Below, in pieces: positions 53,606 to 63,658 of a stretch of DNA of 64,000 nt; the first letter of the stretch is position 1; every line of letters starts with the position of its first letter. The notes beneath the pieces were generated by a model, which did no database searches, had not been told where the DNA came from, and worked only from the letters and a program-made list of their open reading frames with translations. Both the position numbers and the translations under genes were made by a program. Location: contig NZ_KB907784.1 of the NCBI RefSeq assembly GCF_000382185.1, positions 1,947,633 to 2,011,632 on the forward strand, written 5' to 3'. Origin of the DNA: Bordetella sp. FB-8 (GTDB lineage: Bacteria; Pseudomonadota; Gammaproteobacteria; Burkholderiales; Burkholderiaceae_B).

Positions 53606-55288
53606 CTAAGCAGCCTGTTTGCGCAAGCTGTCCGCGATGCGTTCCGCGATCATGATCGTCGGGATATTCGTGTTTGCGCATGGAATGGACGGCATCAGCG
53701 ATGCATCGCAGATGCTCAGTCCTTCCACCCCATGTACGGAGCCGTCCGGCCCGGTAACGGCCTGCGGATCATCGATCGATCCCATGCGGCAGGTCCCGCA
53801 GGGATGCCATGTCCCGCCGACCGATTCCTTGACGAATTCAGTCAGCATCCGGTCATCGGCAAGCAGAGCGTCGAGTGTCGTATTTTTCGTGATCACTCTA
53901 TGGATCAGAGGCGAACGAAGCGGTCCGGGGATATCGAGCAGAAAGCTCAGTGTGCCGCGCTGCATTGCGTTCCACGTACTGGGTCTGTTGATCGATGCAA
54001 CGCGCGGCGAATAGCTCGATGGAAATATCGGCCCGAGCTCCTTGGCGAGTATCGGGTCGGCGAACGTTTGCGCGCCTGTTCGAACCGCATCCTTCAGCCG
54101 ACCGAGGTCGCGTGAATCGGAGAGCATGGAGAATTCGACGACCGGCTCGGCGTCGGCGAGCGCGGAAGCAAGCGTCACGCGACCGCGCGAATACGATTTG
54201 TTGACCCAGAAAAAAATGGTGCCCAGGCGATAGCCGATCGAATGCCAGCCGGAGCGCGATAGAATCGCGCCGTGCATGTCTCCGGCCGGTGTACCGGGCC
54301 GGCCGGACGAGTAGCGGATAATCGCCTGCTCGTGATGTTCGCCAGACACCGGCGCGCGAAGGTGGGGCGGAAGAAAGGCGGATACTGCAATCGACGGATG
54401 TTCCATCAGATTGCCGCCGACGCCGCTACGCGCGGCGACGATCGGGATACCGAGTTTCATCAGCGAGTCCGGTGGTCCTACGCCGCTGCGCATCAGCAAT
54501 GCCGGGCTGTGGATTGCACCAGCACAGACGATGATATGCCGCGCCTTCAGCGTCTCGGATGAGCCATCCGCGCGTTTGACATCTGCGCCAACTGCGCGGT
54601 GGCCATTGAATAGAATCCGCTCGACTTGGGCATCCGTTACGATGGCCAGATTGGGGCGGGCGCGAGCCGAGTCGTCCAGGTAGCAGACCGATGTCGGAAT
54701 CCGTTCGCCATTCTGGCTGACCGCGATTGATCCGATAAAGACGCCGTCCTCCCATGGCCCGTTCTGATCTGCGCGCAGCGGATGGCCGTGGCGGCCGAAG
54801 GCGTCGATCACGCCGCGCACAAAGGGAGACAGCTGTTCGGCGCGTGCGCGCTGAATGCGTATCGGACCGCTAGTGCCATGCAACGGTCCGGAAAAATCGC
54901 AATCGTGTTCCAGTTTCAGAAAATAGGGCAGGCAGCTTGCCCAGGTCCAGCCGGTGGCGCCGAGTGCGTCCCATTCGTCGTAGTCGGCGGGCGAGCCGCG
55001 GTTGGCCATCAATGCGTTGATGGCCGACCCGCCGCCCAGAAGGCGTGCCTGCTCGTAGCGGCGGTCCGCAGCCCAGGCGCCCATTTGTGCTCGCAGTGCG
55101 CCCCAGAGATTGCGCGGGTCCAGATAGGCGCGGCCCGGATAGCGACTCCGTATTTCGTCGGGCAGGGTGGCTTGCGTCAGATCGCGTCCGGCTTCCACCA
55201 GGCATACGCGCTTGTTCGCATCCTCCGATAACCTGGCGGCCAGCACGCAACCGGCCGAGCCGCCGCCAATTATCAGAAAATCGAACAT
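53606..55288 (-). CDS. GMC-family FAD oxidoreductase (choline dehydrogenase-like)
   Basis: A 560-residue flavoenzyme with FDFLIIGGGSAGCVLAARLS at the N-terminus, ARLLGGGSAINALMANRG, HIIVCAGAIHSPALLMRSGV and the C-terminal active-site segment GGTWHPCGTCRMG with the catalytic His. GMC enzymes oxidise alcohols such as choline. Convergent with the ALDH gene and 4 bp after the binding-protein gene, it belongs to the same catabolic set; an amino-alcohol substrate would fit. The start at 55288 is the natural N-terminus. Confidence 0.92.
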   Translation of the reverse strand: MFDFLIIGGGSAGCVLAARLSEDANKRVCLVEAGRDLTQATLPDEIRSRYPGRAYLDPRNLWGALRAQMGAWAADRRYEQARLLGGGSAINALMANRGSPADYDEWDALGATGWTWASCLPYFLKLEHDCDFSGPLHGTSGPIRIQRARAEQLSPFVRGVIDAFGRHGHPLRADQNGPWEDGVFIGSIAVSQNGERIPTSVCYLDDSARARPNLAIVTDAQVERILFNGHRAVGADVKRADGSSETLKARHIIVCAGAIHSPALLMRSGVGPPDSLMKLGIPIVAARSGVGGNLMEHPSIAVSAFLPPHLRAPVSGEHHEQAIIRYSSGRPGTPAGDMHGAILSRSGWHSIGYRLGTIFFWVNKSYSRGRVTLASALADAEPVVEFSMLSDSRDLGRLKDAVRTGAQTFADPILAKELGPIFPSSYSPRVASINRPSTWNAMQRGTLSFLLDIPGPLRSPLIHRVITKNTTLDALLADDRMLTEFVKESVGGTWHPCGTCRMGSIDDPQAVTGPDGSVHGVEGLSICDASLMPSIPCANTNIPTIMIAERIADSLRKQAA

Positions 55289-55292
55289 GCGA

Positions 55293-56351
55293 CTATTGCT
55301 GCATGAACTTGAGCCAACGCGCTTTTGCCGCAATGCCATCCTTGGACGCCCACCATTGCTCGGACAACAATGCCTGCTTGGCCGCGTTAGCCGGCGAACT
55401 TGGCAGCTCTGCCGCACGTTGCGTCGAGATCTTGCCGGTACTGTACGCGGCCGGGTTGCCGGGGCCGTAGTCAATGTATTTCGGAAAATTCGCCTGAAGA
55501 TCCGGGGAAACCGCGGTATCGACAAAGCGCACCGCATTGGCGAGATTCGGCGCGTTTTTCAAGATGCAAAGCTGCGTGTTCTGCAAGATGCCGTCGTTGT
55601 ACGTGAAGGCAATGTCGGGATTGTCTTTCATGACCGCGCTGGCTCGGCCGTTCCAGATCATTTCCATGTCGACTTCGCCGTCGTGCAGCAATTGGGCTGA
55701 CTGGCCGCCGGAGGTCCACCAGACCGCAATATGCGGTTTGATTTGCGCCAGTTTTTTGAATGCGCGATTCACGTCGAGCGGATAGAGCTTGTCGCGCGGG
55801 ACGCCGTCGGCCAGCAGGGCAGCCTCCAATACCGTCGTAGGATCGTTGCGCAGCGCGCGCGTGCCGGGGAAATCCTTGACGTCCCAGAAGTCCGCCCAGC
55901 TGTGCGGAATTTTCTTGAGCGTCTTTTTGTTATAGGCGATTACGGTCGAGTAGAACTCGTAGGGAACGGAATAGGGCGTGCGGTACTTCGCAGGTATGGC
56001 AGCCGAATTCGGCATTTTCGAGAAATCCAGCTTCTCGATCAGCCCGTCCCGGCCTCCACGCAGACAGTTGGACATGGGTGTGTCGACGACATCCCAGATG
56101 GGTTTGCCTGTCGTCCCCTGGGCCTTTATTTGCGGCCAGGCGTCGGGAATGCTGTCCTGCACGATGGTGATGCCCAGCAGCTTTGCCGCGGGATCCAGAA
56201 TCGCCTTGGTCTGGGCTTCCTGATATACGCCGCCTTGCGACACGAAGGTAATCTTGCCGCTGGCGTACACGGCAGGCGCGGCACATATGCATCCAACTGC
56301 GACCGATGCGATTGTCATGGCCTTCAAGGGGAAATTCTGCAATTTGCTCAC
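55293..56351 (-). CDS. ABC transporter periplasmic substrate-binding protein, PotD-like
   Basis: A 352-residue protein with a signal peptide (hydrophobic residues 11-28, cleavage near VYA-SG) and the PotD-type segments KITFVSQGGVYQEAQTKAIL and AQLLHDGEVDMEMIWNGRAS. It carries the extracytoplasmic receptor of the importer whose membrane and ATPase parts are on the other strand. The gene precedes the GMC oxidoreductase by 4 bp, so receptor and enzyme are co-expressed. Confidence 0.93.
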   Translation of the reverse strand: MSKLQNFPLKAMTIASVAVGCICAAPAVYASGKITFVSQGGVYQEAQTKAILDPAAKLLGITIVQDSIPDAWPQIKAQGTTGKPIWDVVDTPMSNCLRGGRDGLIEKLDFSKMPNSAAIPAKYRTPYSVPYEFYSTVIAYNKKTLKKIPHSWADFWDVKDFPGTRALRNDPTTVLEAALLADGVPRDKLYPLDVNRAFKKLAQIKPHIAVWWTSGGQSAQLLHDGEVDMEMIWNGRASAVMKDNPDIAFTYNDGILQNTQLCILKNAPNLANAVRFVDTAVSPDLQANFPKYIDYGPGNPAAYSTGKISTQRAAELPSSPANAAKQALLSEQWWASKDGIAAKARWLKFMQQ

Positions 56352-56673
56352 GATCGCTCCTTGATTCTGTTGAAGGGGGGATTTGTCTTCAGTACGCCTT
56401 GCCCCTTATGGACACCATCCGCTCACAGTGTTCTGGTTTGACAGGCTGGATCGACTATATGTGAACCTATTTCGTGGTGACAACGCCGAAATTGTTGGAG
56501 CCGGCATTACATGAAGTCATGTTGTCGGCATGCATTTCCATCGGTGCGACTGGTATCGGCTTTCCAAAATGACTAACGCCTCAAAAGCTGGATGCTCCAA
56601 CTTTTGAGGCGTAGAAGAAAAACCTCGAAGGGGGCAGGCTGGACGCCTGCCCTGGCAGCGCGGACGGACTTGC
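56352..56673. other. Promoter region of the binding protein and 3' flank of groEL
   Basis: About 320 bp between the 5' end of the binding-protein gene and the groEL stop. Apart from the hairpin at 56576-56612 no gene or further structure is visible. Confidence 0.5.
56576..56612 (-). terminator. Strong hairpin downstream of groEL
   Basis: Perfect arms ACGCCTCAAAAG (56576-56587) and CTTTTGAGGCGT (56601-56612), with a second small stem TGGA/TCCA inside the loop. On the minus strand the sequence after the stem reads TAGTCATTTTGG, a weak T run. It lies about 60 bp after the groEL stop and fits a terminator. Confidence 0.7.
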
Positions 56674-58320
<1,647 letters not shown>

Positions 58321-58355
58321 TCAGCTTCCTTATTTGAATTCGGGTTAAAGCGAAA

Positions 58356-58643
58356 TTACAGGATCACGGCGAGGACTTCGTCCTCGCGGATGACGAGCAC
58401 TTCGTCGCCATCGACCTTCACGCTCTGGCCGGCGTACTTGCCGAACAGCACCTTGTCGCCGACCTTCAGGTCGACCGGCAGGACCTTGCCGTCTTCGGTT
58501 TTCTTGCCGGGGCCGACGGCCAGGACTTCACCTTGATCGGGTTTTTCAGCGGCGCTGTCGGGGATGACGATGCCTGAGGCAGTCTTGCGCTCGTTGTCCA
58601 GGCGTTTCACGATCACGCGATCGTGCAGGGGACGCAGGGCCAT
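58356..58643 (-). CDS. groS: Co-chaperonin GroES
   Basis: A 95-residue lid protein of the chaperonin: [20 protein letters not shown], a mobile loop with [20 protein letters not shown] and [20 protein letters not shown]. Full length, with GGAG close upstream of the ATG. First gene of the groE operon. Confidence 0.99.
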   Translation of the reverse strand: MALRPLHDRVIVKRLDNERKTASGIVIPDSAAEKPDQGEVLAVGPGKKTEDGKVLPVDLKVGDKVLFGKYAGQSVKVDGDEVLVIREDEVLAVIL

Positions 58644-58737
58644 TTGGAACTCCTAATTCTGTAAAAGAAAAGCCAATGGGATTGGTGCGGGTGACACGGG
58701 AGGCAGACTTCCTGGAGCCAGAAGGCGACGGGAGGTG

Positions 58738-58764
58738 TTAGCACTCACCGATGACGAGTGCTAA
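58738..58764 (-). promoter_or_regulatory. CIRCE element (HrcA operator) upstream of groES-groEL
   Basis: TTAGCACTC-N9-GAGTGCTAA, an exact match to the CIRCE consensus, centred about 107 bp before the groES start. HrcA binds it to repress the operon at normal temperature. Confidence 0.96.
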
Positions 58765-59049
58765 TTATAGGGGCAGGACGGGAAGGTTCAAGAGGGGGGC
58801 AGAATTCTTACGGTCGAATCTTTTGTCGAATTTCACTCAAGTTGGAATTTATTTCATTGAAAATAGAACTGTCCCCAAGTGCTAGATCCTTATTTCATGC
58901 GGTTTCCCGGCCGATTTTAAGAGATGAAATATCTTCCTTGAATCGGCCTTTTCGACCCAAAAATTAGTCACTCCGAAGGGCATTTAGTCTAGAAAAAATG
59001 TAACAAAATAAATCCGAGAATTGAATTTCGACTTAGATGAGAGCTTCAA
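58765..59049. other. AT-rich intergenic stretch
   Basis: About 285 bp, clearly lower in GC than the flanks. No gene with a credible protein product and no notable hairpin was found; it leads into the vapC relic. Confidence 0.5.
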
Positions 59050-59213
59050 GAGGCGTTGCCGCTTGGGTGCCTCGGCCTCCGGATCCCATCCTCATCATCA
59101 CAAAGACCCGTTCGACCGTCTGCTGGTTGTACAAGCGCTGACCGAACCCCTGAGGCGTGCTTACGCACGACCCGCTTGTGGCTTTGTACAGTGACACGAT
59201 CCTGCAGGCCTAG
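59050..59213 (+). pseudogene. Frameshifted 3' relic of a VapC-type PIN-domain toxin gene
   Basis: Three short fragments in different frames reproduce the C-terminal half of a PIN/VapC toxin in order: LQEALPL (from about 59044), then HHHKDPFDRLLVVQALTEPL (59093-59152), which matches the family core (HHKDPFDRLL), then LLTHDPLVALYSDTILQA ending at TAG 59211-59213. At least two indels separate them. The upstream half and any antitoxin gene are absent. The relic overlaps the convergent CitMHS stop by four bases. Confidence 0.75.
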
Positions 59214-60490
59214 ATTTGGATGGCGCCCGTACCGACCGCGGCTAGCAACACCACCCAGGAAATAACCCAGGTGTAAAAAAATGCGTGGCGCAGGTGTTGT
59301 CCGAAGTCAACCTCGGCAAGCCCCGCGGCAAGATACGCGCTGCCGACCATCGGGCTGATGGCGAAGCCAACGTTTTCGCCAATCATCATGGCGTGTGCCA
59401 CGGATTCCGGTGAAATACCGTACGGCGTCACCATTTTCACGGCGATGGGGAGGATCCCGAAGTAGTAAGCATCCGAGCCGATTCCCATACCGATCGGTGC
59501 GGCGAAGACACCCAGGACCAGGTGGACATAGGGCCCCAAGGCGGCGGGCATGACCGACACGAGAGCATTGGCCAATTGATCCAGCATGCCGCTGTGCGTC
59601 AGCACCCCGAGAAATATCCCGGCGGAAAACAATACCGCCGCCAGCAACAAAGCCTCTGAAGCATGGCGTTTGATCATATCCATTTGATCTTTCGCCCCGC
59701 CATAATTGACTAGCAATGCAAGGGCCAGCCCCACCATAAAAACCAATACACCAGGTAGGCGCGGGAACGCGACGAGGCAGAAGATGACTGCAGCCGTCAG
59801 GCTTAGATTAAAGATGTACCGCAACTTCGGCACCGTCAAGCTCGACTTGAGTCCGGATTGCGCATCGGCGGCATCGATGGGCTCGGTGGGGCGGACCTTC
59901 CTTCCTAGCCACCATGCAAGGGTCATGGTGGCCACAAGACCGATCAGTTGCGGAATCAACAATGGACGCCATAGATATACGGGATCGGTCTTGAGGACGC
60001 TGGCGGCGCGTAGCGTCGCGGGCGTCCATGGCAGCATATTCATAATGCCCGCGGTCATTCCTGCAATCATCGGCAAGTGCAGGGTATTGATTTTCAATCG
60101 ACGATAGATGGGCAGGAAAGCAGTAATGGTAACGACGTAAGTCGTGGCGCCCGCGCCATCCAAATGGCAGATCGCCGTGACCAGAACCGTAGTCATCATT
60201 ACCAGGGATGGGTTGGCGCCTGCTTTCCTGACGACCGCCCGTACCAGCGGGTCAAACAGGCCTTGCTCGCTCATCAAACTGAAATAGAGAATCGCGAAAA
60301 CGAACAGCGCCACGATCGGAGAGACCGAGTTCATGCCCGCCACGGAAAACTTGAAAATCGTGGTGGGTGGGAAGCCCGCAATCGCGGCCATGACAAGGGG
60401 GACCAACACGAACACCACAACGGGAGCCGCGCGGCTGCTCATCAGCAGAACCAGCGTGGCAAGAATCATTACCGCGGCGACGAGCACCAT
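59210..60490 (-). CDS. CitMHS-family citrate/carboxylate:metal symporter
   Basis: A 426-residue membrane protein with about twelve hydrophobic segments, the family start MVLVAAVMILATLVLLMSSR, and AICHLDGAGATTYVVTITAF plus MNMLPWTPATLRAASVLKTD. CitMHS proteins import metal-complexed citrate or related acids with protons. Third gene of the unit starting with the tautomerase; the actual substrate may be an aromatic-derived or other dicarboxylate. Confidence 0.88.
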   Translation of the reverse strand: MVLVAAVMILATLVLLMSSRAAPVVVFVLVPLVMAAIAGFPPTTIFKFSVAGMNSVSPIVALFVFAILYFSLMSEQGLFDPLVRAVVRKAGANPSLVMMTTVLVTAICHLDGAGATTYVVTITAFLPIYRRLKINTLHLPMIAGMTAGIMNMLPWTPATLRAASVLKTDPVYLWRPLLIPQLIGLVATMTLAWWLGRKVRPTEPIDAADAQSGLKSSLTVPKLRYIFNLSLTAAVIFCLVAFPRLPGVLVFMVGLALALLVNYGGAKDQMDMIKRHASEALLLAAVLFSAGIFLGVLTHSGMLDQLANALVSVMPAALGPYVHLVLGVFAAPIGMGIGSDAYYFGILPIAVKMVTPYGISPESVAHAMMIGENVGFAISPMVGSAYLAAGLAEVDFGQHLRHAFFYTWVISWVVLLAAVGTGAIQI

Positions 60491-60523
60491 ATTTGTCTCC
60501 TGTATTTTTGTTGTCTATCGGGA

Positions 60524-61471
60524 TCAAGCCGTGGTCAACCAGGCGATGACATCCCGGACGATTAGATCGGCATTCCTGTCCAGCATCACGAAGTGGGTAT
60601 TGCCCCGAATGTCTTGTTCGGGCAAATCTAGAACGCTCACTGCGGTCTTTGTGTCGCGCAATCTCTCGACATAACCGTCGACGGTATGGCGATATGTCTG
60701 CCACGTGACATGACCCGCGATGTAGTCTCCCCATACCACCAAGTGAGGGGGAAGCCCGGAAATCGCGGGATCGTGATCCGGCGCGCCCGATGGCTCGATT
60801 GCCACCACTTTGCGCACGAACTCGGGGGCTTGCCGGGCGGCCTTCAATGCGAAGCCACCGCCCTGGCTATGTCCGATTACAAAGCAAGGTCCCACTCGAC
60901 GCAAAAGCGCCAAGTAGGCCTGCATGGTGATGTCTTCATGCCCGGCCCATCTAGGCACCCATTGTTTGGCGAATTGATCAAATGCATTGACCGGGAACTG
61001 GACGCCTGGATGTGGTCGACGTTGATCGGGGTTTGTTGCATAGCCCTGCGAAGTGCCGAACCGAAACATTTGCCAGGCCTCGTTCTTGCTGCGAAACAGG
61101 GGCTCGTCCTTGTAGATTTCTGGGAAGCTGTTCCAGCCAGAACGTCCGCGTTCCACCGCATCGCTGACATAGACATCGAACCCGGCCTCCAGGAAGCGAT
61201 GCAGCCAGCCTGGACGCCCATCGGGCGTTGTTTCCCAATTCACACCTGTCATGCCGCCGCCATGCCACAAGAGGACCGGAAACGGATGGCGGGGTTGTGC
61301 CTGCAAATACCCTTGCACGTACATCTGCCCGGTCTCGTAATCGCCGTTCGGATCCACCGGTCGCGAAGACGCCCCCTGTGCCAGACGCCGGCTCTGAACG
61401 GGTCGGTCCGATATCTGCGCGCTTTTTCCGCCGATGTGAAAACTCACCAGTCCTTTCAAGTTCAAGGCCAT
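60524..61471 (-). CDS. Alpha/beta-hydrolase (probable esterase)
   Basis: A 315-residue hydrolase. The oxyanion segment is PVLLWHGGGMTGVNWETTPD, the nucleophile elbow is FVIGHSQGGGFALKAARQAP (Ser in GHSQG) and the catalytic His is in NTHFVMLDRNAD near the end. No signal peptide is evident. Start 61471 (MALNLKGLVSFHIGG) lies 5 bp after the tautomerase stop. It probably cleaves an ester or lactone; the substrate is unknown. Confidence 0.88.
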   Translation of the reverse strand: MALNLKGLVSFHIGGKSAQISDRPVQSRRLAQGASSRPVDPNGDYETGQMYVQGYLQAQPRHPFPVLLWHGGGMTGVNWETTPDGRPGWLHRFLEAGFDVYVSDAVERGRSGWNSFPEIYKDEPLFRSKNEAWQMFRFGTSQGYATNPDQRRPHPGVQFPVNAFDQFAKQWVPRWAGHEDITMQAYLALLRRVGPCFVIGHSQGGGFALKAARQAPEFVRKVVAIEPSGAPDHDPAISGLPPHLVVWGDYIAGHVTWQTYRHTVDGYVERLRDTKTAVSVLDLPEQDIRGNTHFVMLDRNADLIVRDVIAWLTTA

Positions 61472-61476
61472 GGCGC

Positions 61477-61809
61477 TCAGTTCCTCGCATAGAGCTGATG
61501 GCTTTCCTGTGGAAAACAACGAATGCGCGTGCAGTCGATGCCCAGGGCATTCCTGCACAGCGCATCCAGCTCTTGCATAAAGCGTTGCATGACGGCATCG
61601 GCCCGATGCGCACTATTGCGGTATTGCACCGACAGATAAGCTGCTCTGCCGTGCAGGGGATGGATTGCGCCGATGACCTGAATCTGAACTTTATTGGCAT
61701 CAGCCTTCAGTACTTCTAGGCAGAGTTGCTCGGCGCACTCGACGAATCGATCGAACTGTTGGGGCGAATAATGCGGTGCATCGGCCACGGTCAAAGTCAC
61801 GACTGGCAT
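61477..61809 (-). CDS. Tautomerase superfamily protein (4-oxalocrotonate tautomerase-like)
   Basis: A 110-residue protein starting MPVVTLTVADAPHYSP; removal of Met exposes the catalytic N-terminal Pro of the tautomerase superfamily. The strong ribosome-binding site GGAGGTAAGACC fixes the start. At 110 residues it is longer than the 60-residue classical enzyme and nearer to the larger monomer subfamilies. First gene of a unit with the hydrolase and CitMHS symporter, divergent from a LysR regulator by 81 bp. Confidence 0.82.
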   Translation of the reverse strand: MPVVTLTVADAPHYSPQQFDRFVECAEQLCLEVLKADANKVQIQVIGAIHPLHGRAAYLSVQYRNSAHRADAVMQRFMQELDALCRNALGIDCTRIRCFPQESHQLYARN

Positions 61810-61890
61810 GGTCTTACCTCCTATTGGCCGCGAATTGTAAGCAGGGCAATTGATGCATACAATCAATTAAATCTGAATAACTATTCTCCT

Positions 61891-62859
61891 ATGAGCATTA
61901 ATTACAGTCTCGACGACCTGCACGCTTTTTTTGAAATCGCGCGGCTGGGCAGCTTTCACACCGCTGCAGAACGTCTGCACTTGTCGCCCTCCGCGGTAAG
62001 TCGCCGCATCAAGGAAATGGAAGATTCCCTCGGGGTGCGGCTACTTGACCGCACGACGCGCTCCGTGGCCTTGACCGAGGCGGGGCGCTGCCTATACGAA
62101 TCGGCCACGCCGCTGATTTCCGCTCTGGACGACGCCGTGTTCAACAGTGTCCGGCAGGGTCGAGGCGAACATGGTGCGATCTGCATTTCGACTCTTAGTA
62201 GTGCCGCCTTCTCCGTCGTGCCTCAGGCCCTGGAGGCCTTTCGCATGCGCTTCCCCAACATACGCATACAGATCATCGACGACACGGGGCGCCGGGTCAC
62301 CGACAACGTTCTGGACCGCTACTGTCTGTTCGCGTTGACCACGCTAGGCTTTCAGCACAGCGATCTGCACGTGGAGCCTATCGTCATGGATCCCTACGTT
62401 CTAGTCCTTCCCAGGGGCGTGCTGCCCCAATCAAAACGTGGCATGAACTGGGTCGATCTGCATCAGATCGGGACGCATGGCATCACGCTCACCGGTCTGC
62501 GTAAGACCAGCGCCAACCGGCAGCAAATCGATCAGGCGCTTCGGGCCGTCGGAATCGAAGCCCCTTGGTTCGATGAGGTAGAAAACATACCCGCTATGTT
62601 GGGCCTGCTGAGACAGGGGAAGGCCGCCGCGGTCATGCCAGACCTTGCGTTAGGAGCCTGCCGCGATTGGGATCTGGTTTCAATTGCGCTGAAAGCACCG
62701 GTGATCGCGCGCGAGATCGGCCTCATCCGCAGAAAAGATACGAGCCTGACTGAGCCGGCCCTATACCTGTGGAAGCAGTTGCGACAAGCGCTGCAAGTCC
62801 ATCGCACGAGTTCAGCATCGAGACGGCTGCGTACCGGGCGCCAGCCTCCATCGCGATGA
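61891..62859 (+). CDS. LysR-family transcriptional regulator
   Basis: A 322-residue regulator with HTH (LDDLHAFFEIARLGSFHTAA, then ERLHLSPSAVSRRIKEMEDS) and a substrate-binding-like C-terminal domain. It diverges from the tautomerase-hydrolase-CitMHS unit and is its probable regulator. The ATG at 61891 follows an AT-rich stretch with CTCCT; the frame is open upstream, but without similarity. Confidence 0.92.
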   Translation: MSINYSLDDLHAFFEIARLGSFHTAAERLHLSPSAVSRRIKEMEDSLGVRLLDRTTRSVALTEAGRCLYESATPLISALDDAVFNSVRQGRGEHGAICISTLSSAAFSVVPQALEAFRMRFPNIRIQIIDDTGRRVTDNVLDRYCLFALTTLGFQHSDLHVEPIVMDPYVLVLPRGVLPQSKRGMNWVDLHQIGTHGITLTGLRKTSANRQQIDQALRAVGIEAPWFDEVENIPAMLGLLRQGKAAAVMPDLALGACRDWDLVSIALKAPVIAREIGLIRRKDTSLTEPALYLWKQLRQALQVHRTSSASRRLRTGRQPPSR

Positions 62860-63038
62860 ATTTCAACGTCGCGCTCTTCAATTCAGTGCTGTAGCACTCC
62901 CCTCAAGAGGGCTTCTAAGCCGTCGATTCTAGAAAATCCTCAATCTTGGGTGCACATCAGACGTTCGGCCGAGTAACAGGCCGCTCCCGGATTTTGCCTT
63001 GCGCAGTTCTCTTGCGCCATCAGCGAAGACATTCGGCC

Positions 63039-63341
63039 CTATGCTGCCCTGATCAGTTTGATCGCGCGCTCAGGGCACGCCGTCACGCAAAGGCCGCACG
63101 AGCGGCAGGCGTTCGCGTTCGGCGTGTAGGCAACTTTCATTCCATGCACGCGCAGCTTGAGGCGATGCATCAAATCGAGTCCGAGATAATCGTCCTGGGC
63201 GATGCGCCGGATCTCGAACACGTTCTCGGGGCAGACTTCCAGGCAACCGCCCTTGCCTTCGCAACGCTTTAAGTCGATGACCGGCGCAATCACGCCCGGC
63301 TTCTGTTTGCAGTCGGACGTGGACCCATCGCGCATGTTCAT
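63039..63341 (-). CDS. Two-[4Fe-4S] ferredoxin-type protein
   Basis: A 100-residue protein with two Cys clusters: CEGKGGCLEVCPENVF and ACRSCGLCVTACPERA, each providing four Cys as C-x(2-5)-C-x(2-3)-C-x3-CP. It should be a soluble electron carrier or subunit. The start at 63341 overlaps the stop of the upstream membrane-protein gene (ATGA); 63335 has a slightly better ribosome-binding distance. Partner enzyme not visible in this window. Confidence 0.83.
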   Translation of the reverse strand: MNMRDGSTSDCKQKPGVIAPVIDLKRCEGKGGCLEVCPENVFEIRRIAQDDYLGLDLMHRLKLRVHGMKVAYTPNANACRSCGLCVTACPERAIKLIRAA

Positions 63342-63646
63342 TCTCCCGCGCGCCGGTCGCGGCCCGATCGCCATGCCGTCTGGAAATGCTCCCGTTCTTC
63401 GGGCGTCATGGCTTCCCATTTGCGCCAGTGGCGCCGTCCGTGCCAGCCGCCGTGTCCTCGGAAACCGCCGAACAGGATGCGGCTCAGCACCAGCAGGCCC
63501 AGCGCATGCATGAAGTCGATCGTATGGACGCCGACGAACAGGGCCGGGATCACCCAGTTCCATAGCATCATCACCAACCACCCGAGCACGCCGATGGCGA
63601 CCACCATGAGCAGCGCTTTACTTGCACACTTGATTCGACAATTCAT
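63338..63646 (-). CDS. Small two-helix membrane protein, unknown
   Basis: A 102-residue protein with two hydrophobic segments (about 10-38 and 43-62) and a basic, Gly/His/Trp-rich loop (GGFRGHGGWHGRRHWRKWE), then an acidic-basic tail. It is 12 bp after the sigma-factor gene and overlaps the ferredoxin gene. It is too short and has no zinc motif to be an ordinary anti-sigma factor, though that role is possible. Confidence 0.7.
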   Translation of the reverse strand: MNCRIKCASKALLMVVAIGVLGWLVMMLWNWVIPALFVGVHTIDFMHALGLLVLSRILFGGFRGHGGWHGRRHWRKWEAMTPEEREHFQTAWRSGRDRRAGE

Positions 63647-63658
63647 CTGTCGGCTCCT

